The position numbers were made by a program, and so were the translations under genes. The notes below the pieces were generated by a model. That model made no database searches. It saw nothing but the letters and a program-made list of their open reading frames with translations, and was not told the origin of the DNA. A stretch of 64,000 nucleotides of DNA from positions 18,249-82,248 of the forward strand of contig JAENYF010000006.1 in the NCBI GenBank assembly GCA_016841905.1, read 5' to 3'. Positions 36,687 through 45,777 of the stretch are shown piece after piece (position 1 is the stretch's first letter; every line of letters begins with the position of its first letter). Source of the stretch: Desulfoscipio geothermicus (lineage in GTDB: Bacteria; Bacillota; Desulfotomaculia; Desulfotomaculales; Desulfallaceae).

Positions 36687-39554
36687 CTAATCTTTAATGA
36701 AATCCAGAACCTGCTCATATATCTCATGGTATCTAATTCTCTTACCAGTTGCCCAGAATGCTTCAAAGTCAGCGAGATATTCACCTTTATACAGGGAGAG
36801 AATTTCCTGGGCTGCTTCATTGCTATTCTGCAGCCTGAATTTTTCCGCTGCTGCTTCAAAAAGCTCGTAATCACACTCGATTTCATCCTGGCAAATACGA
36901 TAGTGATTTTGGTGGTTTATAATAAGGTTCTCAACACCGAGATAAGCAAGGTCCTTTTTTATATGAGCCAGGTTTACCCCAATCAGCTTTTTCACATTAT
37001 CTGATTCGGTTTCCGACCAGATGGCATTGTATATCTGTTCTTTAGTCACTCCTATTTTGTCTGTGTCAAGGAGGAAGGCGAAAAGTTCGCGTTCCTTTCT
37101 TGAACGCATTTTAAGCGGCTTGTGCCGGTCCTGATACGGGTAGATGTCTAACCCGCCAAAGGTGGAAACATATGCCTTTTTCGATTTGTACCCGGCAAAG
37201 GCCATCATCTCTTTCGCAAAATCAGACTCGATCCCATAATCCAGGGCATATTGAAGAATTGATCCGTATAATCCCCGGATTTTGAAATAATCATAGATGC
37301 CGTTTTCGGAACAGAGCTTAAGGTAGCGGGCTGTTAAACTGGAGGCCTGAACATGATCCTTTGCTGAAATGGCAGCTCCTGTCAGAAGACCATAGGCAAT
37401 GGTGGGGATCATCATTATATTTGACCTTTCGCCAATCTCTATGGACATCATAGCGTATTTAACAGCATTAGTGAAATCGGATAAGGATATATAGTAGCCG
37501 AAGAGCCTGCCTAAGACAATAGTTTTCAGGTAGTCGCTTATGTTTTCAAGATTAGAAAGGATTTCATCAATAGTCGCTGCTTTGGAGTCGCCTGTGAATA
37601 TGAGACTGTAGACCAGGCGTTGGCTTTTTGCCCATTCTAATTGGAACTTCGAAGTGCGGTAGAGGGATGCATGTTCAATGCCAAGAGTAAAATATTTTAT
37701 AGTCGTATTATAGGTAGTGCTTTTGCCGTTTCTTCTGTCCATGTCGGTAATGTGATAGTAAATTTCTGCAGCTAAAAGATAAGCCGCCCATAATTCCTCA
37801 TATCGTCCCGTACTTTTAAGTTTTTGAATCTCTGTGGAGATGATGGTCTTAGCTTTCTGTTGGTTGCCCAGCATTTGATATGCTTTTGCTGCATACATGC
37901 CGATACTGTGCATGTCCAAATACCGGCGTTCTTGCTCTGGAAGCTCTAAAGATTTTTCATAATAGTAAATAGTATCCTGCATACGCCCGGCAAAAAAATG
38001 AACGGCGGTCAAATATCTCTCAAACCAAGCCTTGACTTGGACATTCCCGGCCCGGGCACATGTTTCAATCATCAGGTATGCGGTATCAAAAGCTTCTCTG
38101 ATTTGAGAATTCCAGCAAAGGTTATAGATCTTTTCAATGCCGGCTTGATACAATCTGTTGGGAACCAGGCTGTTAATATTTGACAACAGGCTATCCAGCA
38201 ACTTGTTTGATTCCTCAAAGGAGGCAGAGTTCCTTAAGATCCTTGCTTTATGTACCATGGCATCAAAATATAGGTCTTCACCAGCTCTATTTGCCTGTGG
38301 TTTCACATTATCCAGCCATATTCTGGCCTCACTGAAGTTCCCGATGCTGGAGAGAAAAATCCCCCTGACCAGGGAAATTTTCTGGCTAGAAGTGGCGGGG
38401 GCGCCACCCAGAGCTTTAAACCAGTTCCGCAGTTCACTGAAACTGCCGTTTTTTATATGGTCTTCGTAGCTGGCCAGGATAATTTTTTCCAGCATTTCGT
38501 TGTCATTAGAAAGCATGGCGTATTTGGCAGCTTGGGAATACTGTTTTTGCTCATAGTAATATAAACCGGCATTTTGCTGGAGCTGTCTTTGTGGAAAGTC
38601 CTCCATGTCTTTTAGCAAGTGCGTCCTGAAAAGTGAGTGGTAACGGAATAGCCCACCCTTCGTCTTGGTAGTAAAGATATTTTGCTTTTCCAGACTGTCT
38701 AAGAGTTGAAGAGAGTTTTTCTTGTTGGTGACCGCATCCAGCATTTTCGGGTCCAATTCCTCAAAACAGGCTGAAGTTTTGAGAAAATCCATCATTTCAA
38801 CCGGCAGCCGGCTGGTGCATTCGTAAAAAAGATAGGAATCTAAAATGGGATTACCCTGGGCGAGGATGTCAACAAGGTCCACGCCGTTTTCGTAAAGCAC
38901 CTTGAAGGAGCCAATTCCCAGAGGCCATCCTTCCATGACCGCATAGATATTTTCGTCCTCATAGCCCAGCACTTGGGCTACTTCGTTCCTGGTGAAGGCA
39001 AGTTCTTTTTGGGTAAGTTCAAAAATATTACCCCTAACCTGCAAAGCTACAAACTCCTGCCAGGGAGTTTCCCGACTGCCCATACAAACCCGGATATTTT
39101 CAGGTTTGTATTTTATGAGGCAGATGATGAAATCCTTAATACTCTTATCTTGTATGGTATGCAGATCATCCAGCACAACCATACAATCCAGCGCAATATT
39201 TTCAATGCTGCTGATGAGCGCATTAGCTAGTATGGTGATAAAATTGTTTTTCCCCTCAAAGGGGAGGTATTGGGAGAAATTAAGCTCATAGCAGGGGAAA
39301 GTATGGTGTATGGCTTCACTTAAGAGGCCGAGAAAGGAGAAAATGTCACTTTCTCCATCCAATGTGAGCCAGACAGCGTTTTCCACAGAATTAGATACCT
39401 GTGCCAACAGGGTAGTTTTGCCGTACCCTGCTCCGGCATGAATATATGTAAGTTTTTTTTGACTGCCAAGAATTGCAGATACGAGCTCTTTGCGCATAAT
39501 TTCACCGGCAGTTTTTGTTGGAACGGAAATTTTTACACTTGATACGTTGGCCAT
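36687..39554 (-). CDS. MalT/SARP-like ATPase transcriptional regulator with C-terminal BTAD
   Basis: 955 residues. The N-terminal STAND-type ATPase has Walker A GAGYGKTTL (near residue 42) and Walker B CMVVLDDLH. A long TPR-like helical middle follows. The C-terminus carries an OmpR-type winged helix (RKERELFAFLLDTDKIGVTK, then QIYNAIWSE and VNLAHIKKDLAYLGVENLI) followed by a BTAD module (ECDYELFEAAAEKF). It is probably a ligand-gated activator that binds direct repeats. It is divergent from the operon at 39858, where one of four matching direct-repeat promoters lies. Confidence 0.88.
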   Translation of the reverse strand: MANVSSVKISVPTKTAGEIMRKELVSAILGSQKKLTYIHAGAGYGKTTLLAQVSNSVENAVWLTLDGESDIFSFLGLLSEAIHHTFPCYELNFSQYLPFEGKNNFITILANALISSIENIALDCMVVLDDLHTIQDKSIKDFIICLIKYKPENIRVCMGSRETPWQEFVALQVRGNIFELTQKELAFTRNEVAQVLGYEDENIYAVMEGWPLGIGSFKVLYENGVDLVDILAQGNPILDSYLFYECTSRLPVEMMDFLKTSACFEELDPKMLDAVTNKKNSLQLLDSLEKQNIFTTKTKGGLFRYHSLFRTHLLKDMEDFPQRQLQQNAGLYYYEQKQYSQAAKYAMLSNDNEMLEKIILASYEDHIKNGSFSELRNWFKALGGAPATSSQKISLVRGIFLSSIGNFSEARIWLDNVKPQANRAGEDLYFDAMVHKARILRNSASFEESNKLLDSLLSNINSLVPNRLYQAGIEKIYNLCWNSQIREAFDTAYLMIETCARAGNVQVKAWFERYLTAVHFFAGRMQDTIYYYEKSLELPEQERRYLDMHSIGMYAAKAYQMLGNQQKAKTIISTEIQKLKSTGRYEELWAAYLLAAEIYYHITDMDRRNGKSTTYNTTIKYFTLGIEHASLYRTSKFQLEWAKSQRLVYSLIFTGDSKAATIDEILSNLENISDYLKTIVLGRLFGYYISLSDFTNAVKYAMMSIEIGERSNIMMIPTIAYGLLTGAAISAKDHVQASSLTARYLKLCSENGIYDYFKIRGLYGSILQYALDYGIESDFAKEMMAFAGYKSKKAYVSTFGGLDIYPYQDRHKPLKMRSRKERELFAFLLDTDKIGVTKEQIYNAIWSETESDNVKKLIGVNLAHIKKDLAYLGVENLIINHQNHYRICQDEIECDYELFEAAAEKFRLQNSNEAAQEILSLYKGEYLADFEAFWATGKRIRYHEIYEQVLDFIKD

Positions 39555-39758
39555 ATCCTAAACTCCTATTCTTGCGCTCAGAACTATTATAACAACATTC
39601 AATTCGTCTTTGGTGAAAAAGATGGAAGAGTGTCAAGAAATGACTAATTATGTTAACTTAATTGGGTAATAAAGAGCTGGGTAAGAACTCTAATGATCAA
39701 TATGAGGAACAGCTAAGCTTATCAGATTATTGGATGCCAATGATGTGATGAGCTTTTT

Positions 39759-39793
39759 TGTTAGTCCTTTTGTTAGTCCTTGCCTGATACAAT
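39759..39793 (+). promoter_or_regulatory. Regulon promoter, copy 3
   Basis: TGTTAG at 39759-39764 and 39771-39776, 11 bp, then TACAAT at 39788-39793. It serves the GNAT-like/MATE operon at 39858. The divergent regulator gene shows a TATAAT on the opposite strand near 39587. Confidence 0.72.
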
Positions 39794-39857
39794 CAAATCA
39801 ATAAAATGATAACAGCTTAAGAAAAGCAGTGAATTCTGGTGCTTCATACATAATGGA

Positions 39858-40532
39858 ATGGGGGCTGCAGGGATGCACAAAAAAAATAATCTCATGGTCG
39901 TATCCATCGATGATATTCTTCAATGGGGTTGGAGCATCACGGATCTCGCCGGCTGTCTGACCAAAATCGATGCATCTACCCTTGGGTGTGTTTGGACTAT
40001 GGAACAATGGGTTCCGATATTGGAATCTAGATGGGTCATTTGTCTGATGCTCGTCACAGATGAATATAATATCGTTGGATACATTTTTTGCTTCGCTTTG
40101 ACGGACAGAACATTTCAGACAGTGATGAACGGAAACTTGGAGGAACAAGATATCAGCATTTCTAACATTATTCCAATGAACTCTTCAGGTGATTATAACC
40201 TCTATGGCGATACATTTGCCATAATGCCGGATTTCCAATCCGTAGGGTCTCTTTTATTATTGCTGGGCGCATTTATAAATGAGCTGATCCGTTTGGCGCA
40301 GCAAGGAGTATACATGAAAAAAAGTTGCATCAAAGTCATCTCAGACAGCGGATTATCTCTCGCATCGCTATTATCTATGAAACCTGTTTGCAAACATAGG
40401 GCCGGAGGAACTATGTACTTCGGAACCTTCCATCCCTTAAGGGGAATTTATAAAAAGAACAGCCAGTTAGTTAAGCTATACCAAGATCACTTTAAAAACA
40501 GATCTATTTCGCAAAAACACTATGACCAATGA
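39858..40532 (+). CDS. GNAT-like acetyltransferase of the regulon
   Basis: 224 residues from the ATG at 39858; an in-frame ATG at 39873 is the alternative. The layout resembles a divergent GNAT domain: LVTDEYNIVGYIFCFAL as the central strands, FAIMPDFQSVGSLLLLLGAF in the place of the acetyl-CoA loop and helix, and SDSGLSLASLLSMKPV as the following strand-helix. The usual RxxGxG is replaced by QSVGSL, so activity is doubtful. It overlaps the MATE gene by 11 bp. Confidence 0.5.
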   Translation: MGAAGMHKKNNLMVVSIDDILQWGWSITDLAGCLTKIDASTLGCVWTMEQWVPILESRWVICLMLVTDEYNIVGYIFCFALTDRTFQTVMNGNLEEQDISISNIIPMNSSGDYNLYGDTFAIMPDFQSVGSLLLLLGAFINELIRLAQQGVYMKKSCIKVISDSGLSLASLLSMKPVCKHRAGGTMYFGTFHPLRGIYKKNSQLVKLYQDHFKNRSISQKHYDQ

Positions 40533-42285
40533 ATATCTCATCAAGAAAGTATTCACAGCAAACCTGTTCCCTTCAATAATTGCTGGGTTGGCAGCCACCA
40601 TCGGATTCGTCATCGATGGCATCTTGACCGGTAACCTAATTGGGCTTCGGGGGTTGGCGGTTATTGGCATCGCAACCCCGCTGTTTCTTTTTTTTGTAGG
40701 AATAGCCGGTGTGCTGAGCGAGGGCGGCGTAGCCTGCTGTGCCGAATATATAGGCCGTGGCGAACCTGGGAAAGTAAACGCAAATTTTACCGCGGCCGTG
40801 TCCGCAACAGTCCTTGCGGGATTTATCTTTACCATATTTGGCACATTTTTTACAGATGCCCTAGCAGTGTTACTTGGCGCTCAAGGTGAACTGCTCCCCA
40901 TGCTTAAAGCATATACTTTTGGCATCTGCCTGGGAGCCATCCCGATCATGCTCTCACAGGTGATGTACTTTTATGTTCAGCTTGATGGCTCCCCAACCCT
41001 TTGTATTGTTAGCGCAGCCACCGGTGTTGTGGTGAATGCCGTGTTGGATGTGATAATGATCCAGGTGTTCCATCTTGGTATGCTGGGCATAGCTCTCGCT
41101 ACGACCATCAGCTATACCGTGATCCTATTGTTACTGTGCATCCATTTTACCAAAAGGAGCGCCTCATTAAATCTGAGTTTTGCAGGCAATCTACCTCAAG
41201 AACTTTCAAGGATCATCGCCATAGGCTTTCCCGCCGCTCTTGAGATGTGGAGCTATACGCTGAGGGTGGGCATCCTCAACCGGCTGCTAATGATTACAGG
41301 GGGTACCGCGGCCGTTACCGCATTTGCTATACAATACGACATCGACAGCTTTGTCAGCTCCATAACCATCGGTATCGGCATGAATACACTCATGCTGTCA
41401 GGCATCTTCTATGGCGAAGAGGATGTCCGCTCACTAAAGGACACCCTAAGAACATCCTTGCGCATCGGCTTGATCTTGAGTATTGCCGCCGCTTCCTTGA
41501 TATTTGTCTTTGCGCCGCAGCTAGCCGGTATCTTTGGGAAGGCAGATGCCGCATCTAACATAATGACTGTTCGTGCCATTCGGTTCTTCAGTGTAAGCTT
41601 TCCACTATCCCTAATTTCTGCCGTATTCATTAACTATTATCAGGGCATTAAGAATATCCGGATGTCAAACCTGATTTGCATTGGAGAAAATTTGATATTC
41701 ATCCTGCTGTTTTCCTATCTTCTGGCGCCCATGTTTGGAACAGATGGTGTCTGGGTTTCTTTTTTGTTGGGTGAAATTGGTATTTTCATAACAGTAGCAT
41801 TGCTCATCAGGGTCCAAAAAAAGAAATGGATACGATCCCTAGAAGATTTTATGCTGCTTCCGGAAAGAATGCTGCTTGAAGAAGATGAGCATATAGAAAT
41901 TTCTATCGGAAACGACATTAATGAGGTCATCAATCTTTCCTTGACTGTGATTGAATTCTGCCAACGGCACAATATCGACAAAAGAACCTCCTACTTCTTT
42001 CCCCTGTGTGTGGAAGAAATGGCCGGAAATGTAGTCAAGTATGCTTTTCGGCCAGGAGAAAAGAAATTTATAGACATCCGCATCATCAAGAAAGGGAACA
42101 GCCTGATCTTCTGGATGAGGGATGATGGCATCCAGTTCAACCCATTCAAACATCTTGCTTCTATGCCGGGAAATGACAAGCTATCAAACATCGGCATCCG
42201 GCTGGTGCAAAGGTTAGCTTCAGAGGTCAACTACCGGTATACGGTGGGATTGAACAACCTGATCATTTTGTTCAGGATGAAATGA
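40522..42285 (+). CDS. MATE-family exporter fused to an RsbW-like HATPase domain
   Basis: 587 residues. Residues ~1-435 form a 12-helix MATE/MOP exporter (LFPSIIAGLAATIGFVIDGI, GVVVNAVLDVIMIQVF). From ~455 to the end there is a histidine-kinase-like ATPase of the anti-sigma type, with N box VEEMAGNVVKYAF, G1 box MRDDGIQFNPF and G2-like SNIGIRLVQRLA. A transporter joined to a serine-kinase/ATP-binding module is unusual and suggests coupling of export to a partner-switch signal. A STAS and an RsbW-like gene lie ~1 kb downstream. Confidence 0.88.
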   Translation: MTNEYLIKKVFTANLFPSIIAGLAATIGFVIDGILTGNLIGLRGLAVIGIATPLFLFFVGIAGVLSEGGVACCAEYIGRGEPGKVNANFTAAVSATVLAGFIFTIFGTFFTDALAVLLGAQGELLPMLKAYTFGICLGAIPIMLSQVMYFYVQLDGSPTLCIVSAATGVVVNAVLDVIMIQVFHLGMLGIALATTISYTVILLLLCIHFTKRSASLNLSFAGNLPQELSRIIAIGFPAALEMWSYTLRVGILNRLLMITGGTAAVTAFAIQYDIDSFVSSITIGIGMNTLMLSGIFYGEEDVRSLKDTLRTSLRIGLILSIAAASLIFVFAPQLAGIFGKADAASNIMTVRAIRFFSVSFPLSLISAVFINYYQGIKNIRMSNLICIGENLIFILLFSYLLAPMFGTDGVWVSFLLGEIGIFITVALLIRVQKKKWIRSLEDFMLLPERMLLEEDEHIEISIGNDINEVINLSLTVIEFCQRHNIDKRTSYFFPLCVEEMAGNVVKYAFRPGEKKFIDIRIIKKGNSLIFWMRDDGIQFNPFKHLASMPGNDKLSNIGIRLVQRLASEVNYRYTVGLNNLIILFRMK

Positions 42286-42353
42286 ATCGCCACATTCTCT
42301 ATACTAATGCTCAGTTATGGAAGCTTAAAAAAAGTTTCAGAAAAAATTAGTTT

Positions 42354-42388
42354 TGTTAGCCGTTTTGTTAGTCGTAGCGTTATAAAAT
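42354..42388 (+). promoter_or_regulatory. Regulon promoter, copy 4 (intact peptide gene)
   Basis: TGTTAG at 42354-42359 and 42366-42371, 11 bp, then TAAAAT at 42383-42388. The peptide gene starts 38 bp downstream. It is the best example of the promoter-peptide unit. Confidence 0.72.
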
Positions 42389-42425
42389 ATAAAGATAAAG
42401 CCAATATTTGTCAGGGGTGATCGCT

Positions 42426-42701
42426 ATGAATGATAAAAAAATCAATATACCATTGGAAGATGAAATGCTGGCGGGTATAGGCGGGGATACAGGAACAGGC
42501 AATAGTTGTGGGCTACAGGAGGGACATTTTCCTAGCCTAGGAAAATGTTTTAACGAAAGCAGGTCCATTTCGGGCATGGTTTTTCAGCAGGCTTGTCCAT
42601 ATTGCAGTATATGGACTTCTTTGCCTGAGGGCGCAAATCTTATAGTTGCACGTATATTTGAATGTACTTTACATGGATATGTGAAACGGGTAAAGGAATA
42701 A
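42426..42701 (+). CDS. Gly-Gly leader, Cys-containing small peptide
   Basis: 91 residues from the ATG at 42426 after AGGGGTGA. The short leader MNDKKINIPLEDEMLAGIGG ends in a double glycine. The following ~70 residues hold Cys in NSCGLQ, GKCFNE, QACPYC and FECTLHG. It resembles bacteriocin or signal-peptide precursors but matches no family I can name. Three relics of the same gene at 32971, 35281 and 36508 show it was once multicopy. It is probably expressed under the SARP-like regulator. Confidence 0.6.
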   Translation: MNDKKINIPLEDEMLAGIGGDTGTGNSCGLQEGHFPSLGKCFNESRSISGMVFQQACPYCSIWTSLPEGANLIVARIFECTLHGYVKRVKE

Positions 42702-42795
42702 ATTTCCTCCTGCCGACGGAGTAAGCCTTAAAGTGACATATATAGTTGAATGTTCCTTATATGGATATAGAAATAAGGAGAGAGGAGTAAATACC

Positions 42796-42957
42796 ATGTC
42801 AAAGAAAGCAGGTTTTGAATTTGCAGATGTAGATTTGTAGGAGATGAAAAAAACAAATGCCGGTTAGCTGTCGAATGAGGAGCTTGATAATGTCGGCGCC
42901 GGCAGAGGAGATACTTTATGCTGTCCGAGTTGTGGAAGTGATGATATCGCATTATGA
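42796..42957 (+). pseudogene. Second Gly-rich-leader peptide with two in-frame TAG codons
   Basis: A strong ribosome site (GGAGAGAGGAG) precedes the ATG at 42796. The frame reads MSKKAGFEFADVDL, TAG (42838), EMKKTNAG, TAG (42865), then LSNEELDNVGAGRGDTLCCP and SCGSDDIAL, ending TGA at 42957. LSNEELDNVGAG is a typical leader end, and the core has CCPSC. Gln fits both TAG positions. It looks like a precursor gene inactivated by two nonsense changes, unless TAG is read through. Confidence 0.55.
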
Positions 42958-43006
42958 AGGAATTTTGTAGTAATCGTACTTTTTGGTCAGGCTGGAAGAG
43001 GGAGGT

Positions 43007-43252
43007 ATGAAACGAATCATGCAAAACAGTATTTTCCGCAAAAGCTCATTAGAAAGGATATCCTCACAGGAGTAGCTTAATGAATATGTAAAAATTATAA
43101 ATCCAGGGGTTTGGGCTGTGCTTTTAGGGCTTTTTGCCCTTAAAGAAAGAAAGCCGTATGAGCTGATAAAACAATTTAAAGGTAAGGGGATACACCTGCT
43201 GAAGTATGTACAGTTTCTGTGGACAGGAATGTCCCCAACAATTAATAAATAA
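43007..43252 (+). pseudogene. Relic of an NHLP-type HlyD secretion protein N-terminus
   Basis: The frame MKRIMQNSIFRKSSLERISS, QE, TAG (43073), LNEYVKIINPGVWAVLLGLF aligns with the N-terminus of the secretion protein at 3450 (FRKVSLDRLSSPEELDQR and the following GWLACLAI). After ALKE the homology ends, and an unrelated tail runs to TAA at 43252. With the two peptides upstream, it marks a second, decayed peptide-export locus. Confidence 0.6.
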
Positions 43253-43276
43253 CTTAAAAAAAGGAGATATTTTGCT

Positions 43277-43579
43277 ATGAAGATTACAAGAAATACGAGC
43301 GGAAATACCACTACTCTTGCCCTTCAGGGCAGATTGGACACTGTTACCAGCACTCAGCTGGCAAACGAACTCAGTGTTATATTTGAAGGGGGAGCGGTCA
43401 ATCTCGTTTTTGATTTTTCTGTACTGGAATATATCAGTAGTGCAGGGCTGCGTGTGCTATTGATTGCGCAGAAAAAGGTAAATGCCCTTGAAACGGAAAT
43501 GAAAATCATCGGGGCAAATGAGGCGGTGAAAGAAATATTTGACATCACGGGATTTTCCGGAATTATAAAAATCAATTAA
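43277..43579 (+). CDS. STAS-domain anti-sigma factor antagonist
   Basis: 100 residues, ATG after AAAAAAGGAGATA. SpoIIAA/RsbV-like: RNTSGNTTTLALQGRLDTVT, then FDFSVLEYISSAGLRVLL, where the conserved Ser in ISSAGLR is the phosphorylation site. It is expected to be phosphorylated by the RsbW-like kinase next to it and dephosphorylated by the PP2C protein at 44124. It ends a region of peptide relics and begins an intact partner-switching module. Confidence 0.92.
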   Translation: MKITRNTSGNTTTLALQGRLDTVTSTQLANELSVIFEGGAVNLVFDFSVLEYISSAGLRVLLIAQKKVNALETEMKIIGANEAVKEIFDITGFSGIIKIN

Positions 43580-43654
43580 CAAGCAAAGTGCAGCAGGGAC
43601 TGAGATAAACCCCTGTCCCTTTTCCTGCAAATTAAAGATAAAGGAAAGGAATGA

Positions 43655-44089
43655 ATGAAAATGCAGGAAGCAAGAGAGAAAAAAGCTTTCCCGGCCAAAA
43701 TGGAACTTATTCCGGAAATTAGTAAATATGTCTCTGATCTTGCGGAAAAGGCGGGGCTGCACCCGAAACAGGTCATCCATTTACAAGTGGCCATTGATGA
43801 AGTGGTGGCCAATATCTGCCATTATGCCTATCAGAAACCCCCCGGTGAAGTGCTGGTACAGATAGAAAGCGGGAAAGGACGGTTTGCGGTTGATTTTATT
43901 GATGAAGGGATTCCTTTTGACCCCCTTATGGTAGATGAACCCGATATCAATGCGGATATTGCCGAACGGGAAATGGGCGGATTGGGGATTTTTTTGGTGC
44001 GCCGGGTAATAGATGAGGTCCATTATAAACGGGATAAAAGCAAAAATGTCTTCACTCTGGTTTTGTATGTACCTAAATTAAAAGGATGA
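43655..44089 (+). CDS. RsbW/SpoIIAB-like ATP-binding anti-sigma kinase
   Basis: 144 residues after AAAGGAAAGGA. HATPase boxes: HLQVAIDEVVANICHYAY, VDFIDEGIPFDPLMV and GGLGIFLVRRVIDEVHYKR. It is probably the serine kinase and sequestering partner of the STAS protein 75 bp upstream. No sigma factor gene is adjacent, so its target is elsewhere or is not a sigma factor. Confidence 0.9.
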   Translation: MKMQEAREKKAFPAKMELIPEISKYVSDLAEKAGLHPKQVIHLQVAIDEVVANICHYAYQKPPGEVLVQIESGKGRFAVDFIDEGIPFDPLMVDEPDINADIAEREMGGLGIFLVRRVIDEVHYKRDKSKNVFTLVLYVPKLKG

Positions 44090-44123
44090 AGCGCTGGGGG
44101 CCCGCTGGGTGAGGCAAAAACCG

Positions 44124-45482
44124 TTATTCTGCCAGACCGTTAAAAGTCAGGGCTAAAATTGTAATATCGTCGTATTGGGCTGTGTCACGGGCAAAAAGGC
44201 GCAGATCCTGAAGTATTTTACCGGTAATTTCGGCAGCGGGGCGCTGGGGTGCATCCTGCAGTGATTGAAGGAGCCCTCCTTTGCCCCAGAAGCCTCCCGA
44301 TTTGCTCATCGCTTCCGTCACGCCGTCGGTAAAAACGATTAATGTGTCACCGGGCTTAAGAGAAATACTTTGCTTTATATAAAGAATGTCTTCCATGGCA
44401 CCTAGGGCGGGTCCCTTGGCCGGGGCCAGAGGGGCAATGCCCGATTGGGAAAGATGGTAAGGTAAGTCATGACCGCCGCAGCTGTAAATGACCTCCCCTG
44501 ATTTTGTATCTAAAATGCCGCAGAAAACGGTGACAAACATACCGGTATCGTTATTACGACACAGTTCATTATTAACAGCAGCTAATATTTCATCAGGGCT
44601 GGTTTGGGCTACTGTCCTGGAACGAAGCAAAGTTCTGGTTACCGCCATAAAAAGGGAAGCGGGGACCCCTTTGCCGGAAACATCACCAACGGTAAAATAG
44701 AGATGTTGTTCATCAAGAAAGAAAAAATCATAAAAGTCACCGCCCACTTCCTTAGCCGGTTCTAAAAGGGCGTGGACCTCAAATTCCAAGCGTTCAGGAA
44801 ACGGGGGAAAGATACGAGGGACAATGCTCATTTGAATCTGCCGGGCCACCAGCAGTTCCCCTTCAATTTGTCGTTTCGCGGTTTCTGTAGCTCTTTCTTT
44901 AATCAGATTGTTAACCATAAAAGCAAAAATCGCCATGCCGGCTCCGTTGGCCAAGATCATGGGTGCAATAATTTGCTTTACAAGAGTAAATGCCTGGGAA
45001 AAGGGTTTGCTGATAATCAGTGTAAGGCCCAAGTGCAAAATCTCGATGGCCACGGACAAAAGAACAGCACCTTTGATACTGGGGAATTCTCCTTTGCGTA
45101 GCAGGTAAATTTCCCCGCCGATCAACCCGGCCAGTACCGTGGACAGAGAACATGCGTAATCGGTAAACCCGCCCAGGGTAAAACGGTGCAGACCGCCGAT
45201 GAGACCGGCGCCCAGTCCCACCATAGGCCCACCGATTAAGCCTGCCATGGTGGGGCCTAAATCACGAATGTTGGCAATGGCTCCTAGCAGTTCTATGCCG
45301 CCCAGTGTGCCGTAGATGGAAAAAGCCCCGAAAATTAAAACTAGTAACAACTGGTTGCGCAGAGAAAATTTCTTCACCATGATTTCTCCGTAAAAATTGC
45401 TGCGAGTTATAATATAGGTGACGACCATAATTACCGCCATACTGTTTACTAAATTAAGCGCAAGTTCGATTATTGCTTTCAA
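44124..45482 (-). CDS. Membrane PP2C phosphatase (SpoIIE/RsbU-like) with 5TM sensor
   Basis: 452 residues from TTG after AAAGGAG. The N-terminal half has five to six membrane helices of the LytS-YhcK type (MAGLIGGPMVGLGAGLIGGL). The C-terminal half is a PPM serine phosphatase, with GDFYDFFFLD, FTVGDVSGKGVPASLFMA and VFTDGVTEAM. It points toward the STAS and kinase genes from the other side. It likely dephosphorylates the STAS protein in response to an extracellular or membrane signal. Confidence 0.92.
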   Translation of the reverse strand: MKAIIELALNLVNSMAVIMVVTYIITRSNFYGEIMVKKFSLRNQLLLVLIFGAFSIYGTLGGIELLGAIANIRDLGPTMAGLIGGPMVGLGAGLIGGLHRFTLGGFTDYACSLSTVLAGLIGGEIYLLRKGEFPSIKGAVLLSVAIEILHLGLTLIISKPFSQAFTLVKQIIAPMILANGAGMAIFAFMVNNLIKERATETAKRQIEGELLVARQIQMSIVPRIFPPFPERLEFEVHALLEPAKEVGGDFYDFFFLDEQHLYFTVGDVSGKGVPASLFMAVTRTLLRSRTVAQTSPDEILAAVNNELCRNNDTGMFVTVFCGILDTKSGEVIYSCGGHDLPYHLSQSGIAPLAPAKGPALGAMEDILYIKQSISLKPGDTLIVFTDGVTEAMSKSGGFWGKGGLLQSLQDAPQRPAAEITGKILQDLRLFARDTAQYDDITILALTFNGLAE

Positions 45483-45777
45483 GGAATTATTTCTCCTTTG
45501 TTTATGGCTAATTGGGGAATATAATCAAATATGGTATTGTTATTCTTCCATTTCGACAATTAAGTTGATAAATCCTACAAGGATCCGGTATGCTGCAAGA
45601 AAATTGGAGTAAGGCGTGTTAGCCTTTACGCCTATTCACCCATCAAGTCTGAATACACCATACTACCGGGCTTCCCGTATTCGGTAGCGAGAAATGGTCA
45701 GAGGTGGATAAAAGCAGGGCTGAAACCTTCAATCCAAATATTTACCTATACCTGGGAAAACGATAGGTTGCATAAAT
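45483..45777. other. Gene-free stretch with transposon debris
   Basis: No intact frame. A short run near 45690 in one frame (SEKWSEVDKSRAETFNPNIY) continues toward the ATPase relic and looks like debris of the same transposon. Nothing else supported. Confidence 0.35.
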
